Source: Bacteroidales bacterium
Lineage (GTDB): Bacteria > Bacteroidota > Bacteroidia > Bacteroidales > UBA932
NCBI GenBank assembly: GCA_017443465.1
Contig: JAFRXO010000002.1
Coordinates: 21,880-85,879 of the forward strand
Reading direction: 5' to 3'
DNA: 64,000 bases
Shown here: positions 45,201-53,847 of the stretch, one piece after another
Layout of the letters: each line of letters starts with the position of its first letter
Numbering within the stretch: position 1 is the stretch's first letter
Position numbers and translations under genes: made by a program
Notes under the pieces: generated by a model
Told to the model about the DNA's origin: nothing
The model's input: the letters and a program-made list of their open reading frames with translations, nothing else
The model's database searches: none

Positions 45201-45706
45201 ATGTCTCCCGGAACGAACATGAGAGTCTGGCGGTCTTCCGAAAGAGTATGCCGGATATATCCCGGAATATTTAGGAGAGAATCCGCCCTGAGGTAATCCT
45301 CTTTTGTCAGGAAGAATGGCAGGTTTGATCCGACGAAGGACATCAGGCCGACGGTCGCCCCGGCATCCGTACGAAGCTGCCGGGAGGGAATCAGCCCGGT
45401 GGAGTCGGCTTCGGCCCAGTTGGCTTCGAAACTGTCCATGGCATCTTCCACAGAGTATCTCCAGTCACTGGCCGTAGTGTCGGTACGGAAGAGGAGAACA
45501 ATGTTTCCCTTCGTACCAAGAGCCTCGTAAATTTCTGAATACCTTTCACTTCCCGGATCGGAAGGCAGGAACTCCGAAATATCTTCGGCATATTTCATGC
45601 GTGCCGCAAGTGCGATGCACAAGGCCAGAACGGCCAGCATCCCGACAGCAGACAGTCCCTTCCTTCTGGAAAGAAAGTCGAAGATATTCAGGAAAAATGC
45701 CTTCAT
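42221..45706 (-). CDS. MMPL-family exporter fused to PlsC acyltransferase and a methyltransferase-like tail
   Basis: A 1161-residue three-part protein. Residues 1-830 are an RND/MMPL lipid exporter with two periplasmic domains and about 12 membrane helices. Residues from roughly 850 to 1065 are a PlsC acyltransferase (NHQSHLD near 899, FPEGTRTL near 965). The last 90 residues resemble the start of a SAM methyltransferase (VTIRGCGQGEYAWIYAL, then an acidic strand-end VYATDPDPD) but stop early. MMPL proteins export lipids or pigments across the inner membrane; MMPL plus acyltransferase combinations occur in aryl-polyene/flexirubin clusters. No ketosynthase or acyl carrier protein is in the window. 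Confidence 0.87.
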   Translation of the reverse strand: MKAFFLNIFDFLSRRKGLSAVGMLAVLALCIALAARMKYAEDISEFLPSDPGSERYSEIYEALGTKGNIVLLFRTDTTASDWRYSVEDAMDSFEANWAEADSTGLIPSRQLRTDAGATVGLMSFVGSNLPFFLTKEDYLRADSLLNIPGYIRHTLSEDRQTLMFVPGDMVAENIQGDPLRLFTPVLQRLRSTAGTDKYEVSDGYLFSKGVGLGFMTSAYGSSESGMNSRVASLVEKVIAETEASNPSVKISSVGPGLIAVSNASRIKHDSMTAAVIALALIFLLLALTYRRFSSIAWIFATTAAGWIAAVALMSLFKDSMSIIVLGVGTIIIGIAINYPLHYIDGLRGGVPQRRNLEEMVAPLLIGNITTVAAFLSLLLMEARAMRDLGLFWSFLLVATILVTLVVLPLFVKPEHVISHRGIEVGKILPDKVPTSTWLFLGVLAMTAVMFFLSRKTSFDSDLQHINYMTSMQRSDMEFLASGTAEPYENEIYAVSEGTDLETAVRLNDELTSSLEAQREKGVISKVAGIGNFLPSAESQAEALSRWKEFWSSRGDAVLDELRSEASSLGFSPGAFAPFEEAVKAPWEPVPLEHFRPVIDNYKGTYILDVGGRPCIVNRVYGDVESSTLRESCGQALIFDSSDVGNQLVNVMRESFDWIGSICSLIVFIFLLLTFRRLEISLIAFLPLAFSWWWILGLMHLGSMEFNVVNVILATFIFGQGDDYTIFTTEGLIYEYAYGRKRFATYKDSIVHSALIMFIGIGALIVAKHPAMRSLAEVTLVGMVVVLLMAYYLPPVIFSWLTTKGGEPRPVPITAGRLLRSLLAMLFFLVIMFLFVYPVTFFWFLTGGKTEKSKMRYHIFLQKVATFIANHVPGVGFKMRQSLEEVSPLFDKPAVVICNHQSHLDLMCLMMLSPKMIFFTNRTAWNNPLYSYVLRKAEYMPVGDDLSGNIDKIRGLVERGYCPAVFPEGTRTLTGKPGRFHKGAFYLAEELGLDILPVFIHGAWHVLPKQDFMLRKGEMSIEVGQRMKPSGDYREDTKSFSRFFKTRYGEICRELETPGYLRPYVMGKYIYKGPDVEASARRALSRMDSMAWLHDGSLEAEDGAVTIRGCGQGEYAWIYALMHPETKVYATDPDPDKIAIASHCSCLPPNLHFSLEETIDAQ

Positions 45707-45718
45707 GGGAATGAAGGG

Positions 45719-46792
45719 CTACTTGGTTTCAAGCCTGAGAGAAGGCCCTGTGGCAGTGGATGAAGGTTCCCCGCCGGAGACGTGAGGCCATCCTTCCTTG
45801 TCCCACTGAATCTTGTCCATCATCAGGCAGCGGCCTTTGTAATCGTTCCCCTTCCAGAATGCATGATAGAACATCCAGTCATCACCCTTGTCATCAGTGA
45901 CGATCTCCGAATTGTGCCCCGTACCGATGAATACCTTGTCCTGGCTGGCATGAAGCATGACATAATCATAGTCATCCTCAAGCATGGATTTCCCGGAAGG
46001 ACTTACGAAAGGCCCGAGGGGAGATTTACTGCGGCCGACAATCACCCTGTAGGTGCTTTTCTCGCCTTCACAACAGCTTCCGATGCTGGCAAAAAGATAA
46101 TAGTCCTTGCCATGTTTGTGGAGATAGGCACCTTCGGTATCAACCCTGGTAAGCTGGACTGCCGATTTCGGGTCTTTCAGGCTGAGTCCGTCCGACGAGA
46201 GTTCTGCCCCCCATATGCCCGAGCCTTTGCCGAAACTGCCCCAGCAGAGATAACGCCTGCCGTCACTGTCTTCGAAGAAGTTGGCATCGATGCAGTTGGT
46301 CACTCCTGTGGAAGCATAGTCCACTATCATCCCCTTGTCCTCAAAGGGCCCTGTAGGAGAATCACTTACAGCAACTCCGGCACAGCTGTGGATGTGGTCT
46401 CCCCAGACCCCCATCGCGTAATAAAGCACATAGTGTCCGTCAACATAGTTGGCATCCGGAGCCCAGAGACGGGCTCCTTCTACCCATGCCGGATGGCCTT
46501 CTGCAGTAAAGGCAGCCCCGCAAGGCTCCCAGTCCACGAGGTCCTTCGAGCGGTAAACCGGAATGTATTTGATTGCATCCCCGCTGCCGCTCTGGGTAGA
46601 ATATGCGTAAAAATATCCGTCCCTGCTCCTGTTGTCGAGAACGGAAGGATCCGGGCAGTTGCTTGGGATCACAGGATTGGAATACTCCCTGGAGACAGGC
46701 TCCGGTCTGCCACCGGAACAGGAGAAAAGCAAAAGGCCCATCAGGGCCGAAACCAGGAGATTCTTAAAGGGATTGATATTCATCTTATTCAT
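45719..46792 (-). CDS. GH43 family glycoside hydrolase, lipoprotein
   Basis: A 357-residue protein with a lipoprotein signal (MGLLLFSC). The five-bladed propeller family is recognised by NPVIPSNCPDPSVL (catalytic base Asp), RLWAPDANYVDGHYVLYY (pKa-modulating Asp) and DTEGAYLHKHG (acid Glu). GH43 enzymes act on arabinan, xylan and side-chain arabinose. The start codon overlaps the stop of the preceding GT2 gene (TAATG). Its place between lipid-export genes is odd for a glycan hydrolase. Confidence 0.9.
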   Translation of the reverse strand: MNKMNINPFKNLLVSALMGLLLFSCSGGRPEPVSREYSNPVIPSNCPDPSVLDNRSRDGYFYAYSTQSGSGDAIKYIPVYRSKDLVDWEPCGAAFTAEGHPAWVEGARLWAPDANYVDGHYVLYYAMGVWGDHIHSCAGVAVSDSPTGPFEDKGMIVDYASTGVTNCIDANFFEDSDGRRYLCWGSFGKGSGIWGAELSSDGLSLKDPKSAVQLTRVDTEGAYLHKHGKDYYLFASIGSCCEGEKSTYRVIVGRSKSPLGPFVSPSGKSMLEDDYDYVMLHASQDKVFIGTGHNSEIVTDDKGDDWMFYHAFWKGNDYKGRCLMMDKIQWDKEGWPHVSGGEPSSTATGPSLRLETK

Positions 46793-47562
46793 TATTTAAT
46801 CTGTCGGCGGTTCAGCCTTGCCTGATAGCGAAGGAAGCGCGCAGGCAGGCCGTAAACTATGGCCAGGACACAAAGGACGCAATTCAGGACGCTGATCCTG
46901 GCAAAGTCCAGGAAAGGACGGAAATGTGTAACCCTCTCCCCTTCTGGAGGATACCATACCCCTACCGGGACCGAAAGGATCGGGACCCCTTTCCAGCATT
47001 GGAAGACCAGCAGTTCCAGTTCGGCTTCGTAACGGCTTGTCAGCAGGGGCATCTTTCCAAGTGTCTCCAGCTGGTAGAGCCTGAATCCGCTCTGGGTGTC
47101 CGGAAGGTCCACTCCGGTTTGGAACCGGAACCAGAAATTGGAGAAACGGTTGGCGAATGTGTTCCTTGCAGGCATCCCGTCAGCTGAAATGTTTCTTGAG
47201 CCCATGATCATTGCGTCAGGACGCATCGAATTGACTGACAGGAATTTCGGGATATCCTCAGGGAAATGCTGCCCGTCCGCGTCCATTGTTATCGCCACCG
47301 AAAAGCCTTCGGCCTTTGCGGCGAGGAAACCGTCTTTAAGGGCCCGACCCTTGCCCCGGTTCCTGGAATGTGTGACAACCCTGAGCCGCGGTTCCTGCGA
47401 GCTGAGTTCCCGGAGCAAAGATGCGGTCTCGTCAGTGCTTCCGTCGTCCACCACAAAGACATCGGAGACATATGCCAGGGCGCCTTTTATGACAGAGACT
47501 ATTGTCCCTGCGTTCTCAAACGCAGGGATTATCACGCATATGCCTTTGCTCCCGGCTGACAT
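46792..47562 (-). CDS. GT2 family glycosyltransferase
   Basis: A 256-residue cytoplasmic GT-A enzyme. It shows IPAFENAGTIVSVI, the nucleotide-binding VVDDGSTDET, the metal-binding TMDADGQHFPED (DxD) and a C-terminal WYPPEGERVTHFRPFLDFARIS before one hydrophobic segment. This C-terminal pattern is shared by the short GT2 proteins found with MMPL exporters in aryl-polyene-type clusters (family knowledge). Both its start and stop overlap neighbouring genes by one base (TAATG), so it is translationally coupled to metG and to the GH43 gene. Confidence 0.87.
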   Translation of the reverse strand: MSAGSKGICVIIPAFENAGTIVSVIKGALAYVSDVFVVDDGSTDETASLLRELSSQEPRLRVVTHSRNRGKGRALKDGFLAAKAEGFSVAITMDADGQHFPEDIPKFLSVNSMRPDAMIMGSRNISADGMPARNTFANRFSNFWFRFQTGVDLPDTQSGFRLYQLETLGKMPLLTSRYEAELELLVFQCWKGVPILSVPVGVWYPPEGERVTHFRPFLDFARISVLNCVLCVLAIVYGLPARFLRYQARLNRRQIK

Positions 47563-49787
47563 TACAGGACCTGTGATCCGTTGGCGACCGGAGAAGACGG
47601 GGTAATCACGCTGAGAGAGCCGTCTCCCTGCTCTGCTGTCAGGATCATTCCCCTGGACTCGATGCCGCGGAGGGTCCTGGGAGCCAGGTTGGCCAGGATG
47701 CAGACCTGCTTCCCTACCAGGTCTTCAGGAGCATACCATTTGGCGATTCCGGAAACAATAGTCCTGGTATCGAGCCCCGTATCGAGGGTGAACTTGAGCA
47801 GTTTGTCGGTCTTGGGCACCCGCTCTGCAGTCAGGATGGTTGCAGTACGGATATCCAGCTTGGTGAAATCGTCGAAGGAGGCCTCTCCCTTGATCGGTTC
47901 TACACGCTCGCGGGCAGCCGCGGCGGCTTTTTCAGCTGCTGCAGCCTCGTTGGCTTTTCTGATGGAGACAAGCCTGTTCACCTGGGCCTCGACTACGGAG
48001 TCGTCTATCTTCGCAAAGAGAAGTTCAGCCTTTCCGAGTTCGTGACCTGCAGGAAGAAGGTCTTTCCCTTCGCTGAGGGATTTCCAGCTCAGGATGATGC
48101 CGCCTTCGGGAGCGGCTTCTCCAGCATGCCTGGTATGGAGGGCGCAGCCTTCGTCAAGGCGATAGAAGTTCTCCCCGGCAGTCCCCTTGACCCCGAATTC
48201 ACTTGCTGGTACGGAGCCGTCGCCCAGACGGTGGTCGGTACCGGCATCGAGACCTACGCGGAGGAATCCGCGGAGCTTCTCAGCCGAGAAGGGAAGGAAC
48301 GGTTCGAAAACGACTGAGAGCCAACCGCATATCTGGAGGCAGACATGAAGGATGGACGCCGTCCTGGCCATATCGGTCTTGGCAGTGTTCCACGGAGCCA
48401 TGTCGGATATGTATTTGTTTCCGATGCGGGCGATGTTCATCGCGTCTGCGAGGGCGGCCTTGAAGTGGAAGGTCTCGAGATTCTTCTCCAGGGACTCCCT
48501 GCAGGGGATGAGGGAAGCCAAAGTCTCGGCATCGATCGGTTCCGGTGACTCGTCTGCAGGCACTACTCCACCGAAGTACTTCTGTGTCAGCACCACTGCA
48601 CGGTTGACGAAGTTTCCGAAAATGGCCACCAATTCGGTGTTATTGCGGGTCTGGAAGTCCTTCCAGGTGAAATCGTTGTCCTTCCCTTCGGGGGCGTTGG
48701 CGCAGAGGACATAACGGAGTACGTCCTGCTGTCCCTCGAAGTCCTTGAGGTACTCGTGGAGCCAGACCGCCCAGTTGCGGGAAGTAGAGATCTTGTCGTT
48801 CTCCAGGTTCAGGAACTCGTTTGCCGGCACATTGTCCGGGAGGACATATCCGCCATATGACTTGAGCATCGACGGGAAGACGATGCAGTGGAAGACTATA
48901 TTGTCCTTTCCGATGAAATGGACCAGGCGGCTGTCTTCGCTGCGCCACCATTTCTCCCAGTCCTTGGGCATAAGTTCCTGGGTGTTCGACACGTATCCCA
49001 GAGGAGCGTCGAACCACACGTATAGGACCTTGCCTTCAGCTCCTTCAATCGGAACCGGGATACCCCAGTCCAGGTCTCGGGTTACGGCACGGGGCTGGAG
49101 ATGACCGTCAAGCCAGGACTTGCACTGACCGTAAACATTTGATTTCCACTCCTTGTGCTGCTCCAGGATCCAGTCACGGAGCCAGGGCTCATATTCATTC
49201 AGTGGAAGATACCAGTGCTTGGTCTTTACCTTGACGGGGGCAGCGCCGGAAAGGGCGGAATGCGGGTCCTTGAGTTCTTCGGGGCTCAGGGTTGAACCGC
49301 ACTTCTCGCACTGGTCGCCATATGCATTCGGATTGCCGCAGCGGGGGCAGGTGCCGGTGATGTAGCGGTCGGCAAGGAAGACCTTGGCCTCGGGGTCGAA
49401 ATACTGTTCCGACTCCTGGGTGACGAATTTCCCGTCATCATAAAGCTTGCGGAAGAACTCTGAGGCGTTCTTGCCGTGAACCTTCGATGTGGTACGGGAG
49501 TATATGTCGAAATTGAAGCCTATGCCGGTGAAGGCGTCCTTCATGATCCTGTGGTACTTGTCCACTATGTCCTGAGGGCTCACTCCCTGCTCACGGGCCT
49601 TTATGGTGATGGGGACTCCATGCTCATCGCTGCCGCACACGAAAACGACGTCCTCGCCGCGCAGGCGGAGATATCTCACGTAGATGTCTCCGGGCAGATA
49701 ACATCCTGCGATATGACCTATATGCACAGGTCCGTTGGCATATGGCAGGGCGCATGTTACGATTGTCCTTTTGAATCTGTCTTCCAT
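47562..49787 (-). CDS. metG: Methionyl-tRNA synthetase
   Basis: A 741-residue class I synthetase from [20 protein letters not shown]. The HIGH motif is HIGHIAG and the zinc-binding knuckle is [17 protein letters not shown]. The KMSKS position reads KISTS in [14 protein letters not shown], the form common in this enzyme group. A C-terminal tRNA-binding OB domain follows ([14 protein letters not shown]). The open frame continues upstream into the dnaG gene's 3' end, but that part has no synthetase character. Confidence 0.95.
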   Translation of the reverse strand: MEDRFKRTIVTCALPYANGPVHIGHIAGCYLPGDIYVRYLRLRGEDVVFVCGSDEHGVPITIKAREQGVSPQDIVDKYHRIMKDAFTGIGFNFDIYSRTTSKVHGKNASEFFRKLYDDGKFVTQESEQYFDPEAKVFLADRYITGTCPRCGNPNAYGDQCEKCGSTLSPEELKDPHSALSGAAPVKVKTKHWYLPLNEYEPWLRDWILEQHKEWKSNVYGQCKSWLDGHLQPRAVTRDLDWGIPVPIEGAEGKVLYVWFDAPLGYVSNTQELMPKDWEKWWRSEDSRLVHFIGKDNIVFHCIVFPSMLKSYGGYVLPDNVPANEFLNLENDKISTSRNWAVWLHEYLKDFEGQQDVLRYVLCANAPEGKDNDFTWKDFQTRNNTELVAIFGNFVNRAVVLTQKYFGGVVPADESPEPIDAETLASLIPCRESLEKNLETFHFKAALADAMNIARIGNKYISDMAPWNTAKTDMARTASILHVCLQICGWLSVVFEPFLPFSAEKLRGFLRVGLDAGTDHRLGDGSVPASEFGVKGTAGENFYRLDEGCALHTRHAGEAAPEGGIILSWKSLSEGKDLLPAGHELGKAELLFAKIDDSVVEAQVNRLVSIRKANEAAAAEKAAAAARERVEPIKGEASFDDFTKLDIRTATILTAERVPKTDKLLKFTLDTGLDTRTIVSGIAKWYAPEDLVGKQVCILANLAPRTLRGIESRGMILTAEQGDGSLSVITPSSPVANGSQVL

Positions 49788-49792
49788 ATTTC

Positions 49793-51778
49793 CTAGTTTT
49801 TCTTTTCCCGTCCGAGGGCCAGGTTGATTTCCCCGAGCCATCTGCGGTTTTCCTGTATTTGAGTTAATATTTCTGTCGTTTCTTCCTCTGAAGTGGCCTT
49901 GGCCATGCTCTGCTTCAGGCTCTCGATGCTGCTTTCCAGGCACTTGGCGTTGTACACCATGATTGCCCGGGGTACATATTTCACGAGCCATGACGAAGTC
50001 GCGGTGAGGGAGTCTTCGAAGTTCTTGATGGTAAGGCGGTACCGCGCCACTCCGAGATTCGCGCATATGTTCCTCACCTTGTCGTCGGGGCTGAAAAGCA
50101 TATGCCTGATGATATCTTCCTGTCCGAGTCCCTGGGCGCTGAGTTCCATGTACGAGTCGAGCACTTTCCGGAAGGCCAGGTTGGAGAAGGGGTTATCCTG
50201 GACCGCAGCCTGGATAAACTGGGCGACCGTGGCGGTTTCTTCAGAGTAATATGGGGAATCCGTCTCAAATTCGAGCTTCTCTTCTCCGTTGCGAAGGATG
50301 AACCCGAGGAGCTCTTCTTCGGAAGATGCTGTCGTGCGGTTGGTTACATATGCCGAGAACGGATCCGGTTCGGTGCGGCGGACCGGTGGAAGCGGGGTCC
50401 CTTCTGCCTCTGCGGCCTTCCCTGCCTCATATTCCTGCCTGTGCCTCTCGACCGCAGCCTTACGCTCGTTTTCGAGTATCCCGCCTCGGGACTGCTTCAC
50501 CCTGGCAGCTATCATCTCTTCGCCTATGTCGAATTTCTGGGCGCAGGTGCGGGTATAGACCGAGCGGGTAATCTCGTCGGGGATGTTGGCTATGGTGTCC
50601 GCGATGTCGTTGATGAGGGCGGCTTTCTTCAGGGGATCGCTGCCGGCATCCTTGAGGAGGAAGTCGGTCTTGAACTCTATGAAGTCCTTCTCATTGTCGC
50701 GGATGAAGTCCTGCACTTCCTGGAGGGTGTGAGCCCTTGCGAACGAGTCCGGGTCGTCATCCCCGTCAAGAAGCACCACTTTTACGTTGAGCCCCTCCCT
50801 GAGCACCAGGTTGATTCCCCTGAGGGCTGCGTTGATCCCGGCCCTGTCCCCGTCGTACATTATGGTGACGTTCTGGGTGAAGCGGTGGATCAGCTTACAC
50901 TGCTCTTCGGTAAGGGAGGTGCCGCTGGAAGCGACTACGTTGGTGATTCCGAGCTGATGCATGCTCAGCACATCCAGGTAGCCCTCAACCAGGATGCATT
51001 TGTCCGCGCGGGCTATCTCGTTCTTGGCGAAATACAGGCCGTAAAGGTTGCGCTCCTTGAGGTAGATGTCAGTCGTCTTGGAGTTGATGTACTTGGCCGT
51101 AGGGTGCCCGCTCTGGAGTGTCCTGGCGCCGAAGCCTATAACCCTTCCGCTCAGAGAATGAATTGGAAAGGTGACCCTGTCGAAGAATTTGTCGGCAAGA
51201 CGTCCGTCTTCGTAGCGCACGCAGAGGTCGGCATCTACGAGATAATCATCATTGAAGCCCCTGGCCCTGGCCTCATCCAGAAGAGCGTGGCGTCCGGACG
51301 GAGCCCATCCAAGTCCATATTTCTCTATGGTGGCGTCTTCCAGTCCCCTGCTGTGGAAATACTGGAGGCCGACATCCCTGCCCTCACCGCTTTTGAGGGC
51401 GTCCTGGAAAAACTTCTCCGCGAAATCCGTGACGACGTATAGGGATTCGGTCCTCTGCCTGGCGGCTATCTCTTCGGCGCTTTCTTCTTTCTCCTCAACC
51501 TTGATGTGGTATTTGTTCGCCAGCCATCTGAGGGCCTCCGGATAGGTCATGGATTCATGTTCCATCAGGAAGGTTATCGCCGAACCTGCCTTCCCGCATC
51601 CGAAACACTTGTAGATTCCCTTGGTCGGGGAGACGTAGAATGAGGGGGTCTTTTCGTTGTGGAAAGGACAGCATGCAATCCAGTTGGCTCCGCGGCGCTT
51701 TAGCGTCACGAAGTCACCTATCACGTCCACTATCCTCGTGGCGTCCAGTATTTCATTAACTGTCGCCTGCGGGATCAT
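49793..51778 (-). CDS. dnaG: DNA primase
   Basis: A 661-residue primase. The N-terminal CHC2 zinc finger is [12 protein letters not shown] with CFGCGKAG. The TOPRIM core includes [17 protein letters not shown] and [12 protein letters not shown]-terminal helicase-interaction domain ends in a basic helix. It lays RNA primers on the lagging strand. It lies 5 nt upstream of metG and heads the long minus-strand operon. The preceding 150 nt hold an inverted-repeat unit rather than a recognisable promoter. Confidence 0.95.
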   Translation of the reverse strand: MIPQATVNEILDATRIVDVIGDFVTLKRRGANWIACCPFHNEKTPSFYVSPTKGIYKCFGCGKAGSAITFLMEHESMTYPEALRWLANKYHIKVEEKEESAEEIAARQRTESLYVVTDFAEKFFQDALKSGEGRDVGLQYFHSRGLEDATIEKYGLGWAPSGRHALLDEARARGFNDDYLVDADLCVRYEDGRLADKFFDRVTFPIHSLSGRVIGFGARTLQSGHPTAKYINSKTTDIYLKERNLYGLYFAKNEIARADKCILVEGYLDVLSMHQLGITNVVASSGTSLTEEQCKLIHRFTQNVTIMYDGDRAGINAALRGINLVLREGLNVKVVLLDGDDDPDSFARAHTLQEVQDFIRDNEKDFIEFKTDFLLKDAGSDPLKKAALINDIADTIANIPDEITRSVYTRTCAQKFDIGEEMIAARVKQSRGGILENERKAAVERHRQEYEAGKAAEAEGTPLPPVRRTEPDPFSAYVTNRTTASSEEELLGFILRNGEEKLEFETDSPYYSEETATVAQFIQAAVQDNPFSNLAFRKVLDSYMELSAQGLGQEDIIRHMLFSPDDKVRNICANLGVARYRLTIKNFEDSLTATSSWLVKYVPRAIMVYNAKCLESSIESLKQSMAKATSEEETTEILTQIQENRRWLGEINLALGREKKN

Positions 51779-51781
51779 CTG

Positions 51782-51946
51782 AGAAGCTGTTTTGAACTGT
51801 TTCCCGAAGTTTATTATGCGGATTTTTCGAGACAGTTACGGTTATAGAAGAGGGAGCGTAGCAGTAGCTACGTGACCGATGAGATAAACGGAAATGGCCG
51901 GAAAGGCAGTATAAGAAACAAGAGGAAATCATTTCAAACAGCTTCT
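51782..51946. repeat. 165-bp inverted-repeat unit between dnaG and the DUF308 gene
   Basis: AGAAGCTGTTTTGAA (51782-51796) and TTCAAACAGCTTCT (51933-51946) are inverted copies differing by one base in the T-run. Inside is a perfect hairpin CGTAGC-AGTA-GCTACG (51857-51872). The right arm overlaps the last codons of the DUF308 gene. The layout resembles a MITE or a conserved palindromic unit. No transposase is encoded. Confidence 0.6.
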
Positions 51947-52590
51947 GAATCTTCGACCTTTGTATATTCCACTTCCTTGGCCGTTTCCAGCGCGGTCTTG
52001 TCAATCTTGGCTGTCTGGTCCCTCTGGGCCTTGCGGATTTCCCACTGTTGTCCGGCATCCCTGAGCTTGTAGGTCTGGATGAGTTCCTGCGCCCCGTACA
52101 TTATCAGGGCGATCCCGGCGATCCATGAGAGTACCGTCTGCCCGAAATTGCTGAACACTATCATTACACCTCCGATAATCGCCAGGCAGGACAGGATAAG
52201 AGAGGTGAAGCCCGCCCCGATCAGGGACATGGCCCCTGCCATCACGATGAACTGGAGGGCTCCGAAGCACAGGAGGGCTATTCCCACGAGGGTGATTATG
52301 AAGCCTGAAACTACCGACGGGAAGAAGAAGAGCAGGAGACCTATGATGAGGTCTGCAGCCCCGTTCACCCACATCAGGTCCACGGCTCCTTCTGTGCGGT
52401 GTTTCCATCCATATATGAACGTGACGACACCGGCAATCATCAGGAATGCCGCTATGATTTTCACTACTATCTCGACGGCGGAGGCGCCTTCGCCCCTGCC
52501 GGTCCCGAAAAGCAGGACCAGGCCTATCGCTATCGCGGAAAGGCCCCTGAGAATGCTGTTGAACTTGCTTTTGTATCCGAAGAGAATCAT
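51934..52590 (-). CDS. DUF308 (HdeD-like) membrane protein
   Basis: A 218-residue inner-membrane protein with about six hydrophobic helices in three similar pairs (ILRGLSAIAIGLVLLFG; ADLIIGLLLFFFPSVVSGFII; LAIIGGVMIVFSNF), then a charged cytoplasmic tail (RKAQRDQTAKIDKTALE). This is the DUF308/HdeD layout; HdeD is linked to acid resistance in E. coli, but the family's general function is unknown. The stop codon and last residues fall inside the right arm of the 165-bp inverted repeat, so the tail may have been shaped by that insertion. Confidence 0.85.
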   Translation of the reverse strand: MILFGYKSKFNSILRGLSAIAIGLVLLFGTGRGEGASAVEIVVKIIAAFLMIAGVVTFIYGWKHRTEGAVDLMWVNGAADLIIGLLLFFFPSVVSGFIITLVGIALLCFGALQFIVMAGAMSLIGAGFTSLILSCLAIIGGVMIVFSNFGQTVLSWIAGIALIMYGAQELIQTYKLRDAGQQWEIRKAQRDQTAKIDKTALETAKEVEYTKVEDSEAV

Positions 52591-52663
52591 GTGACTTCAA
52601 AAAAATGATTATCTGCAAATTTACTCATTTTTAATGAAGATTCACATAGTTCCTTCATATGCT

Positions 52664-52866
52664 GCCCCTCCCCGGACCGGGGCGCGCCTCATGCGTCGAC
52701 GTCAGGGCAGCACTTCGCTCCACCGGCTCGACGGCTAACTCAGGACTTTTATTCGCCTGACGGCGCATAACGTCCTTCAAACAAACGCCGTCGCGAGACG
52801 CCGTCTCCGCTCGTGCTGCCGGGAACCTGACGTCTCCAAATCGGCTTACCCGGTTCGGGGAGGGGC
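52664..52866. repeat. 203-bp multi-stem palindromic element (copy 1)
   Basis: The outer 18-nt arms (52664-52681 and 52849-52866) are inverted copies with one mismatch, core CCCCTCCCCGG. Nested arms follow: GACGTCAGG with CCTGACGTC, GGCAGCAC with GTGCTGCC, and CGACGGC with GCCGTCG. The whole unit could fold into one long interrupted hairpin. It has no coding frame of note. A collapsed second copy lies at 53784-53833. It occupies part of the 600-nt gene-free stretch upstream of the AT-rich gene. Confidence 0.7.
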
Positions 52867-52899
52867 ACCTGAAAAGCATTCCTTATACCACCCTTTGCA

Positions 52900-53007
52900 A
52901 CAGAATGGCTCTAAAGGGTCAAATTCTCATTCTGTCGCAGTATTTCCAGGCTGGAGGGGTGCTTCCGTGCGATAGAATGGCTCTGGCACCCGAAATTCCC
53001 ATTCTGT
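52900..53007. repeat. Pair of direct repeats, each a short stem-loop
   Basis: Two units about 73 nt apart share the pattern AGAATGGCTCT, about 13 nt, AATTC, CATTCTGT. In unit 1, ACAGAATG (52900-52907) pairs with CATTCTGT (52928-52935). In unit 2, AGAATGG (52974-52980) pairs with CCATTCT (52999-53005). The loops differ (CTAAAGGGT versus CTGGCACCCG) while the stems are kept. They lie between the palindromic element and the AT-rich gene; function unknown. Confidence 0.5.
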
Positions 53008-53058
53008 GGACAGTTTGCCTATTTCAGACGAAGACATCTGCTTTTCTTCTGAATTCCT

Positions 53059-53066
53059 TATATTTG
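53059..53066 (+). promoter_or_regulatory. -7 promoter element upstream of the AT-rich gene
   Basis: TATATTTG matches TAnnTTTG. Transcription would start near 53070, giving a leader of about 125 nt before the 53195 start. That leader contains a 15-codon open frame (53089-53136, beginning MLRFKSLLLF) that reads like a signal-peptide start and stops early. No -33 element is clear. Confidence 0.4.
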
Positions 53067-53194
53067 TGAAACGATCAAACCTCTATCAATGCTTCGCTTC
53101 AAATCTCTCCTGCTATTTTCCCTTGCCCGTCACTAAACAATAGCCCGAATGCGCCTATGATCCCAACACAACCGACATATTATGTCCCAAAGCT

Positions 53195-53635
53195 ATGAAT
53201 ACCATAAAAGAAACGATATCAAGAATATTCACAAAAACAATAATACTTTTGGGTATATTGCTCATATTGTATTCTTGTATCTATTTTCTATGGGATAAAC
53301 GCATTAACTATTTACTTAATACCAAAGGATATCAAACAGTAGCAACAATTATACGAAAAGAGGGCTGTCATTTTCAATATGATATTGAATACAAAGGAGA
53401 GTATTATCGTAGATGGATTGACCTTACAAAAAAAGCAGCTAAAGCTACCATTATTGGGGAACGCTTCCATGCATTGATTCTGCCTGATATGCTAGAACAT
53501 GATCATGAGAATGGAATAACCCCCCGATATATCAAGATAATTCTAATACCTCTTCCAGACGATCAACAAAATATAAATGAAGAGCAAAAAAGAATTAAGT
53601 CTATGTATGGTTACCGTTTTAAAACAATGGAATAA
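53195..53635 (+). CDS. AT-rich gene for a small single-pass membrane protein, probably acquired
   Basis: A 146-residue protein with one N-terminal membrane helix (TIILLGILLILYSCIYFL) and a soluble part (YQTVATIIRKEGCHFQYDIEYKGEYYRRW) whose layout recalls DUF3592-type proteins: an anchor followed by a small beta domain. I do not recognise it with confidence. Its base composition, about one third G+C with A/T-ending codons, differs strongly from every neighbour. It sits between two copies of a palindromic element. All of this points to horizontal acquisition; a cargo or immunity-type role is possible but unproven. Confidence 0.7.
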   Translation: MNTIKETISRIFTKTIILLGILLILYSCIYFLWDKRINYLLNTKGYQTVATIIRKEGCHFQYDIEYKGEYYRRWIDLTKKAAKATIIGERFHALILPDMLEHDHENGITPRYIKIILIPLPDDQQNINEEQKRIKSMYGYRFKTME

Positions 53636-53783
53636 ATGATATGGTAACCCATTCCTGCACACACAATCGTTGAAATCTATAAACATCTCCAACAGGGCCT
53701 CCATCGTCACCACATCTGATGCCTGTGACCGTCGTCGCCCGCGGACGGCGAGTGTCTGTTTTTCTCGACGTGTGCTGGAAGTA

Positions 53784-53833
53784 CTGCCCGGACCGGTACG
53801 CGCCTCATACGTCGCCGGTTCGGGGAGGGGCAG
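53784..53833. repeat. Collapsed copy of the palindromic element (copy 2)
   Basis: The right arm CCGGTTCGGGGAGGGGCAG (53815-53833) is the inverse of the left arm of the 203-bp element (52662-52680) at 18 of 19 positions. CGCGCCTCATACGTCG (53799-53814) matches CGCGCCTCATGCGTCG (52683-52698) at 15 of 16. The middle of the larger element is missing, so both ends are brought together. The rest of the 210-nt gap after the AT-rich gene (53636-53783) shows only G+C-rich short inverted repeats (GTCGTCGCCCGCGGACGGCGAG). Confidence 0.65.
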
Positions 53834-53847
53834 CTAAAACGATAGTG

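Noticed and set aside
50102-51442. 446-codon open frame on the plus strand opposite dnaG
   Set aside because: The minus strand encodes a complete primase with zinc and TOPRIM motifs; the opposing translation has no recognisable domain.
52655-52879. 74-codon minus-strand open frame across the palindromic element
   Set aside because: The stretch is explained by nested inverted repeats, and the predicted peptide is Arg/Ala/Pro-rich without fold-like pattern.
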